Source: DASVEE01 sp036399695 (GTDB lineage Bacteria > Acidobacteriota > Thermoanaerobaculia > Gp7-AA8). From it: a stretch of DNA of 10,251 nucleotides. Each line of letters opens with the position of its first letter. The stretch's first letter is position 1. The notes under the pieces are model-generated. The model did no database searches and was not told the origin of the DNA. It saw only the letters and a program-made list of their open reading frames with translations. Shown piece by piece: positions 6,114-10,251 of the stretch. The position numbers and the translations under genes are program-made. The DNA lies in contig DASWMP010000286.1 in NCBI GenBank assembly GCA_036399695.1, positions 1 to 10,251 of the forward strand, in the 5' to 3' direction.

Positions 6114-6377
6114 TTACGGTGACGATGGGAGGGTGGCGAGCTCCAGCCACGCCAGCCGGTCGTAGGCCTCCGGGCCGCTGGAGCCGCACATCTCCACGTG
6201 CGGCCGGAGGCTGGCGCAGACGGCTGGCCGTTCCGGGCTGCCGAAGATGGCGCAACGGAAGTCGTCCAGCAGTTGCACGCAGCGCACACCGGCCGCCTTG
6301 CCGTCCGGCATGCCCGGAATCGGCGAAGAGATCGACGGCGCGATGCAGCACGCACCACAGGAAGGACGGCAATCCAT
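6114..6377 (-). CDS. YkgJ-family cysteine cluster protein
   Basis: This encodes 87 residues with eight cysteines at 3, 7, 10, 11, 33, 42, 54 and 64. The leading pattern CxxxCxxCC, then APSISSPIPGMP, VRCVQL, CAIF, RPAVC and EMCG, matches the YkgJ/UPF0153 family (zinc- or iron-chelating cysteine cluster proteins, cytoplasmic, function unsettled). The length is close to that of the E. coli member, which supports a complete gene. The ATG at 6377 is chosen because the conserved cysteine cluster begins immediately after it; an in-frame TTG at 6395 would add six residues (MHDALS). Neither has a good ribosome binding site. The gene sits 57 bp after the TPR gene and 39 bp before the lipoprotein gene, all on the minus strand. 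Confidence 0.88.
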   Translation of the reverse strand: MDCRPSCGACCIAPSISSPIPGMPDGKAAGVRCVQLLDDFRCAIFGSPERPAVCASLRPHVEMCGSSGPEAYDRLAWLELATLPSSP

Positions 6378-6434
6378 GCTCAGTGCGTCATGCAACGCTG
6401 CCGCACGGACGCCGCCTTCCCGAGGTGCATTGGC

Positions 6435-6968
6435 TCACCAGCGCTGCGGCTCGACGCCCATGTACGAGGCGGCCATGTTGATCGTGGTCCAGGGATCACC
6501 CTTCTCGATCTTGTAGGAGCGGTCGAACAGTTCTTCGGCCTTCTCACGATCGCCTTCGAGGTTGTAGTAGCCGCCGATTTCGCTCAGCCACTTCTCGTCC
6601 CCCTTCTCCATCGCCAGGGCCTTCTCGAAGGCGGTCTTCGCCTTGTCCCAATCCCCTGCTTCGCGATAGACGCGGCCGATGCGGAACCAGTCGCTCGACT
6701 CCGGCTTCTTCGACGTGACCTGATCGAAGAGCGCCTGCCCTTCGTTCTTCATGCCGGCCAGGTAGTAGACGCGGCCGACGCCGATCAGCTCCCAGGTCCC
6801 GTCCTTGCCGGCCTGCATCCTGGCCGCCTCGAGGAGCGCGGTGGCCGCTTCCTGTTTGGACTTGGAACGATAGAGGGATGAATCCACACTACGGCGCGCG
6901 GCTACAGCGCCGAACGTCATACCGAGCGTGAACACGAGCGTGATGACTGCAGTCGATTTGAGTTTCAT
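6435..6968 (-). CDS. Exported tetratricopeptide repeat protein
   Basis: This encodes 177 residues. The signal peptide is MKLKSTAVITLVFTLGMTFGAVA (cleavage near residue 23-24). Residues about 58-170 contain three to four TPR helix-turn-helix units: one at about 58-90 ending in a KKPES step, one at 92-125 (WFRIGRVYREAGDWDKAKTA), one at 126-158 (WLSEIGGYYNLEGDREKAEE), and a partial last one. TPRs mediate protein-protein contacts; no enzymatic domain is seen, so it is probably a periplasmic adaptor. The ATG at 6968 marks the start of the signal peptide; the open frame begins at 7034 but the extra 22 residues are not signal-like. It follows the response regulator by 96 bp, so it may share that transcript or have its own promoter. 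Confidence 0.85.
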   Translation of the reverse strand: MKLKSTAVITLVFTLGMTFGAVAARRSVDSSLYRSKSKQEAATALLEAARMQAGKDGTWELIGVGRVYYLAGMKNEGQALFDQVTSKKPESSDWFRIGRVYREAGDWDKAKTAFEKALAMEKGDEKWLSEIGGYYNLEGDREKAEELFDRSYKIEKGDPWTTINMAASYMGVEPQRW

Positions 6969-7064
6969 GGGAGCAGGATAGCAAGCGGGGGCGTTACGTA
7001 AAGGTGGCAGGCTGTGCCGGTTCGAAATCTTCATTACACGCCAGGATCCAGGAGTGCGGATTGG

Positions 7065-7784
7065 CTACACGACGCCTAGCACGCGCTCGAGCCGTTCGCG
7101 GTACTTGGGACCCACACTCAGAGCTTCCTCTTTATCCAGCAGGACGGTCTGCGAGCCTTCTTCATCGGACTGCAGTTCCACGAGGCAGTCGATGTTGATG
7201 ATCGTGGAGCGGTGGATGCGCACGAACCGCACCGGGTCGAGCGACTGCTCCAACGACTGAATGCTGTCGCGCACCAGGAACGACGTCTCCGGGGTATACA
7301 GCCGCACGTAGTTCCCCTCGGCGCCGACCCAGCGGATGGAGGCCGTCTTCACGAACACCACGCGGCCGCGCGACTTCTTGACGGCGAGGCGTTCCGCTCC
7401 CCGCTTACGGCCGCTCGTTTCGATCATCTTGCGGGCGCGGGCGAGGGCGCGGTCGAAGCGTTCCTGGCTGAAGGGCTTGAGGAGGTAGTCGGCGGCGCTG
7501 GCTTCGAACGCCTCGACGGCGTAGTGATCGTGCGCCGTCAGGAACAGGATCACCGGCACGTGACCTGGCGGCAGCGAGCGCGCCAGCTCCATGCCGCTCA
7601 GCTCCGGCATCTCGATGTCGAGGAACACGAGATCGGGCCGCAGTTCGATGATGGCGTCGCGGGCCTCGGTGCCGTTGCCATACTCGCCGAGAATCTCGAT
7701 CTCCGGGTCGCTGGCCAGGAACATCTTCACACGGTCGCGCGCTACCGGTTCGTCGTCGACGATGAGCACACGGAGAGTCGTCAT
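7065..7784 (-). CDS. LytTR-family DNA-binding response regulator
   Basis: This encodes 239 residues. The receiver domain (about 3-120) has acidic pocket D10 and D11, phosphoacceptor D56 in VFLDIEMPE, T83 in FLTAH and K103 in LLKPF. After a basic linker, residues about 139-236 form a LytTR domain (VKTASIRWVGAEGNYVRLYT, then FVRIHRSTIINID), which binds paired DNA sites in the style of LytR, AlgR and AgrA. It is the cognate partner of the histidine kinase: its ATG overlaps the kinase stop as ATGA, so the two are translationally coupled. The targets are unknown and no LytTR-type paired site could be identified in the window. All residues needed for phosphorylation are present. Confidence 0.95.
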   Translation of the reverse strand: MTTLRVLIVDDEPVARDRVKMFLASDPEIEILGEYGNGTEARDAIIELRPDLVFLDIEMPELSGMELARSLPPGHVPVILFLTAHDHYAVEAFEASAADYLLKPFSQERFDRALARARKMIETSGRKRGAERLAVKKSRGRVVFVKTASIRWVGAEGNYVRLYTPETSFLVRDSIQSLEQSLDPVRFVRIHRSTIINIDCLVELQSDEEGSQTVLLDKEEALSVGPKYRERLERVLGVV

Positions 7785-8842
7785 GCGGCGGCCACCAGCC
7801 GCATGGGGATATGGATCTCGATCGTCAGACCGTCAGCGTCCTTGCGGAAGTCGACGTGCTGCGCGCTGCCGTAGAGCGCCTGCAACCGGGCCAGCGTGTT
7901 CGACAGCCCAACGCCGGCGCCGACACGTGACGCGTCGAAGCTGCTGCCGTCGTCGTGGACGTCGATGCGCAGCGTGCCGCGCTCGCGGCGGGCGCGTATC
8001 GTCACTTTCCCGCCGTGCCGGCGCGGCGCAATCGAGTGCTGGATGGCGTTCTCGACGAGCGGCTGCAGGAAGAACGTCGGGACGCTGCTGGCCAGCACCG
8101 CCTCGTCGACGTCGATCTCCACGCGCAGCCGGTCGCGGAATCGCGCCTCCTGGATGGCCAGGTAGCTGCGGACGAAACCGAGCTCCTCGCCGAGCGTGAT
8201 CTCCTGCCGGTCTCCCAGCTCGAACGACGCGCGCAGCAGTTCGCTGAGCGACGTGATCATCTCGTCCGCGGTCTTCGGATCGGTGTGCACCAGCGTGGCG
8301 ATGGTGTTGAGCGTGTTGAAGAGAAAGTGCGGCCGCAACTGCGCCTTGAGCTGCGCGAGGTTCGCTTCCGTCAGTTTCGCGTTCAACTGTTCGCGCTCCC
8401 GGGCGGCGCCGCGGTAGTCGTTGAGGAGCAGCAGCGCCGCGCAACATCCGGCGGCAAAGGTATTGCCGAACATGCGGGTCACGAACGCCTTCCAGAGCTC
8501 CTGGGGGATCAGCGGCACCCCTTCGATCGCAAGTCCGGCGGCACCGCCGATGAGACTGCGGGATCCCGAAAAGATGAGCACCGCCAGGACGACCAGCAGC
8601 GTGCGTCCGAGCGTCCAGTGGCGCGGCAGGTCGATGCGGCTGACGGCGTAGACGAAGAACGGCGTCAGGAGCATCCAGATGATGACGGTGAGGGCGTTGG
8701 CGATGGCTAACTGCTCGAAAGAGAAAGGGATGTCGCGCTCGTCGCTTCGAATCGCAGCTTCCGTGAGGAAGAAGAGATGAAAGAACGTCCAGCCGGCGAG
8801 GATTGCGGCCGCCGTCTTCAGCGGCCGCCCGAGAAGGTTCAT
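7781..8842 (-). CDS. LytS/YehU-type membrane sensor histidine kinase
   Basis: This encodes 353 residues. About four transmembrane helices occupy the N-terminal 145 residues (roughly 12-30, 46-66, 80-97, 126-141), with no large periplasmic sensor domain, so sensing is probably within the membrane. A short helical linker leads to the His_kinase (PF06580-type) motif LRPHFLFNTLNT, with phosphoacceptor H172. The ATPase part has the N-box QPLVENAIQHS at 260-270, a DDGSSFD variant of the D/G box at 297-303, and GVGLSNT at 310-316. The ATG at 8842 overlaps the stop of the upstream M20D gene as ATGA; the open frame extends upstream to 8920, but that part lies inside the M20D gene. This kinase phosphorylates the LytTR regulator encoded immediately downstream. 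The ligand is unknown. Confidence 0.93.
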   Translation of the reverse strand: MNLLGRPLKTAAAILAGWTFFHLFFLTEAAIRSDERDIPFSFEQLAIANALTVIIWMLLTPFFVYAVSRIDLPRHWTLGRTLLVVLAVLIFSGSRSLIGGAAGLAIEGVPLIPQELWKAFVTRMFGNTFAAGCCAALLLLNDYRGAAREREQLNAKLTEANLAQLKAQLRPHFLFNTLNTIATLVHTDPKTADEMITSLSELLRASFELGDRQEITLGEELGFVRSYLAIQEARFRDRLRVEIDVDEAVLASSVPTFFLQPLVENAIQHSIAPRRHGGKVTIRARRERGTLRIDVHDDGSSFDASRVGAGVGLSNTLARLQALYGSAQHVDFRKDADGLTIEIHIPMRLVAAA

Positions 8843-10122
8843 TTCTTCAGCAGCTCCGTGACCATCGTCGTCATGGCCTTGATCCCGGTACGCAGGGCCG
8901 GCTCGGCAAGGGGCGCCCACTTGCTCGAATGAAGACCTGCCTGCGTGCCCGCCGCGAGCTGCGCCGGATCGGCCGCGCCGAGGAAGAGGAGTGAGGAGGG
9001 GATCTTGCGGTCGAGGGCGAAGCGGCCAAAGTCCTCGCTGACCATCATCGGATCGAGCTGGGCGACGTTCGTCTCGCCGAGCGAGCCACGCAGCGCCGTG
9101 GCAAGGCGTTCGGTGAACTCCGGATCGTTGTAAGTCGGAGCGACGGATTCGTTCTGCAGGAGCTCGACGATCGGCATGCGGTCCGCCGGGACGCCGGCCG
9201 TCAGGGCCACGCCTTTGGCGACGCGCTCGATGGAGTCGAGGATGCGCTGGCGGACGTCAGGCTTGAAGGTGCGGAGCGTGGCGTACAGCTTCACCTCGTC
9301 CGGGATGATGTTGCGCTTGGTGCCGCCCTGGATCATGCCGACCGTGAGGACGACGGGATCGAGCGGGTTGCGCTCGCGGCTGACGATCGTCTGCAGCGCC
9401 ATGACGGTCTCGGACGCGAGCACGACCGGGTCTTTCGTCGTGTGCGGCGCCGCGCCGTGGCCGCCGATGCCGCGCACGGTGATGTTGATCGAGTCGGAGC
9501 CGGCCATGATGTAGCCCGGCACGTAGCCGATCTTGCCCGCTTCGAGGACGGGCACGTCGTGCAGTGCCAGCGCAAAGTCGGGGCGCGGGAAACGGTCGTA
9601 GAGGCCGTCGCGCAGCATGGCATCGGCGCCGCGGACGATCTCTTCGGCCGGCTGGCCGATGAGCATCACGGTGCCGCGCCACTGCGCTTTGGTGTCGGCC
9701 AGCATCTTCGCCGTGCCGAGGAGCGCCGTCATGTGCAGGTCGTGCCCGCAGGCGTGCATCACGCCCGGATTCGTGCTGGCGAACGGGAGACCGGTCTGCT
9801 CGGTGACGGGCAGCGCGTCCATGTCGGAACGGACGAGGACGACCGGACCGTCGCCATTGCGGAGCAGCGCCACGACGCCGTAAGAGGTCGTGTCGGGCTC
9901 GCGGTATTTGCCGACGCGCTCGTGGACCTCGTAGCCGTACTCGCGCAGTTGCTTCGCGACGAGCGCGGAGCTCTTCGCTTCCTGCGTCGACAGCTCCGGA
10001 TTCGCGTGCAGGGTGCGGTAGGTCTCGAGGAGTCCGGGCATGACGCGATCGATGCGCTGGTCGAGCGTCTGCGCTGACAGCGAGACCGTCGTCAATAGAA
10101 GAAGGAAGAACAGACGCTTCAT
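8839..10122 (-). CDS. Exported M20D-family amidohydrolase (hippurate/IAA-amino acid hydrolase-like)
   Basis: This encodes 427 residues. The signal peptide is MKRLFFLLLLTTVSLSA, with cleavage near residue 17, so the enzyme acts in the periplasm or outside. It belongs to the M20D metallopeptidase/amidohydrolase group, which hydrolyses N-acyl amino acids or aminoacylated small molecules. Metal ligands and catalytic residues are visible: C125 and H127 in HACGHDLH, E160 and E161 in GQPAEE, H188 in ALHDVP and H398 in GLHSSK. The dimerisation-domain signature GGHGAAPH is at 220-227. The length is normal for the family. The ATG at 10122 is chosen because the signal peptide starts there; the frame upstream to 10245 is proline/arginine-rich and lies in low-complexity DNA. 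No Shine-Dalgarno is seen. It is the first gene of the coupled set with the kinase and regulator. The exact substrate cannot be told from sequence. Confidence 0.93.
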   Translation of the reverse strand: MKRLFFLLLLTTVSLSAQTLDQRIDRVMPGLLETYRTLHANPELSTQEAKSSALVAKQLREYGYEVHERVGKYREPDTTSYGVVALLRNGDGPVVLVRSDMDALPVTEQTGLPFASTNPGVMHACGHDLHMTALLGTAKMLADTKAQWRGTVMLIGQPAEEIVRGADAMLRDGLYDRFPRPDFALALHDVPVLEAGKIGYVPGYIMAGSDSINITVRGIGGHGAAPHTTKDPVVLASETVMALQTIVSRERNPLDPVVLTVGMIQGGTKRNIIPDEVKLYATLRTFKPDVRQRILDSIERVAKGVALTAGVPADRMPIVELLQNESVAPTYNDPEFTERLATALRGSLGETNVAQLDPMMVSEDFGRFALDRKIPSSLLFLGAADPAQLAAGTQAGLHSSKWAPLAEPALRTGIKAMTTMVTELLKK

Positions 10123-10146
10123 ATGTGGACAGAGTAGCGCAGAGCA

Positions 10147-10200
10147 GGGGCCGGAGAGCGGGCGCCGGGGGCGAGGAGGCGGGATGTGGGGATGAGGGGG
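10147..10200 (+). other. G-rich tract upstream of the M20D gene
   Basis: Runs of three to five guanines occur at 10147-10150, 10160-10162, 10167-10171, 10181-10183, 10188-10191 and 10196-10200, separated by loops of about four to nine bases. This could form a G-quadruplex on the plus strand, which is the template strand for the M20D gene. It may equally be plain low-complexity GC-rich DNA. It lies in the 129-bp leader/promoter region of that gene, where I find no recognisable promoter. Confidence 0.4.
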
Positions 10201-10217
10201 CGGTCTCGGGAGATGAG

Positions 10218-10251
10218 GATCTCGGAGTGCGGTGGCGAACGCCACCGCTCT
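10218..10251. repeat. Palindromic REP-like repeat, right copy (inverted)
   Basis: This is the reverse complement of 12-45 with one mismatch, in the two-base loop (AA here against the complement of TG). The stem is GCGGTGGCG at 10229-10237 with CGCCACCGC at 10240-10248. It reaches the window edge, so its outer boundary is not visible. It lies upstream of the M20D gene. Confidence 0.75.

Noticed and set aside
7212..8710. Plus-strand open frames opposite the kinase and regulator genes
   Set aside because: They mirror well-recognised minus-strand genes and show only composition-driven, arginine/aspartate/valine-rich translations.
12..10251. Composite transposon bounded by the 34-bp inverted elements
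   Set aside because: There is no transposase, integrase or visible target duplication, and each element is itself a palindrome typical of dispersed REP repeats.

Overview
The window is high-GC bacterial DNA (base composition judged by eye, not computed) with nine mostly minus-strand genes and a few plus-strand ones. The mix of families suggests an environmental Acidobacteriota-like organism: a DUF5916 outer-membrane protein with a CBM9-like N-terminus, exported M20D amidohydrolase, LytS/LytTR two-component pair, DUF2233-type phosphodiester glycosidase, and intergenic space full of small palindromic repeats. No rRNA or housekeeping marker is present, so the phylum is an inference only. Several genes encode exported or envelope proteins; there is no CRISPR array, tRNA, integrase or transposase.

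Left part (1-1113): a palindromic repeat is followed by a plus-strand ABC-F ATPase gene that appears to have lost its middle. The first ATP-binding domain stops at its signature motif and the reading frame restarts, through a GTGA overlap, just before the second Walker A. The gap between this gene and the convergent DUF5916 gene is almost entirely filled by a 56-bp tandem repeat built on a GGACAGACA/TGTCTGTCC hairpin, two direct copies and one inverted.

Middle (1114-5260): three minus-strand genes encode a DUF5916/CBM9-like outer-membrane protein, a small Cys/His-rich protein with a C-terminal membrane anchor, and an exported phosphodiester glycosidase-like protein. Between the first two lies a 366-bp gene-free stretch made of several unrelated short-period tandem repeats.

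Right part (5261-10251): a short exported protein with a degenerate SNase-like domain lies on the plus strand. Its 3' end overlaps by 74 bp the convergent end of a six-gene minus-strand series. In transcription order that series is M20D amidohydrolase, LytS-type histidine kinase, LytTR response regulator, TPR protein, YkgJ-family cysteine-cluster protein and a lipoprotein. The first three are joined by ATGA stop/start overlaps and look like one translationally coupled operon, so the secreted peptidase-like enzyme and the sensor-regulator pair are probably made together. The others follow with gaps of 96, 57 and 39 bp.

The extreme left and right of the window carry the same 34-bp palindromic element in opposite orientation with one mismatch. 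It is most simply read as two copies of a dispersed REP-like repeat, not as proof of a mobile element. I found no clear new defence or mobile system. The most notable items are the repeat families, the deleted ABC-F gene, the metal-binding tail-anchored protein, the 3' overlap and the coupled peptidase/two-component operon.
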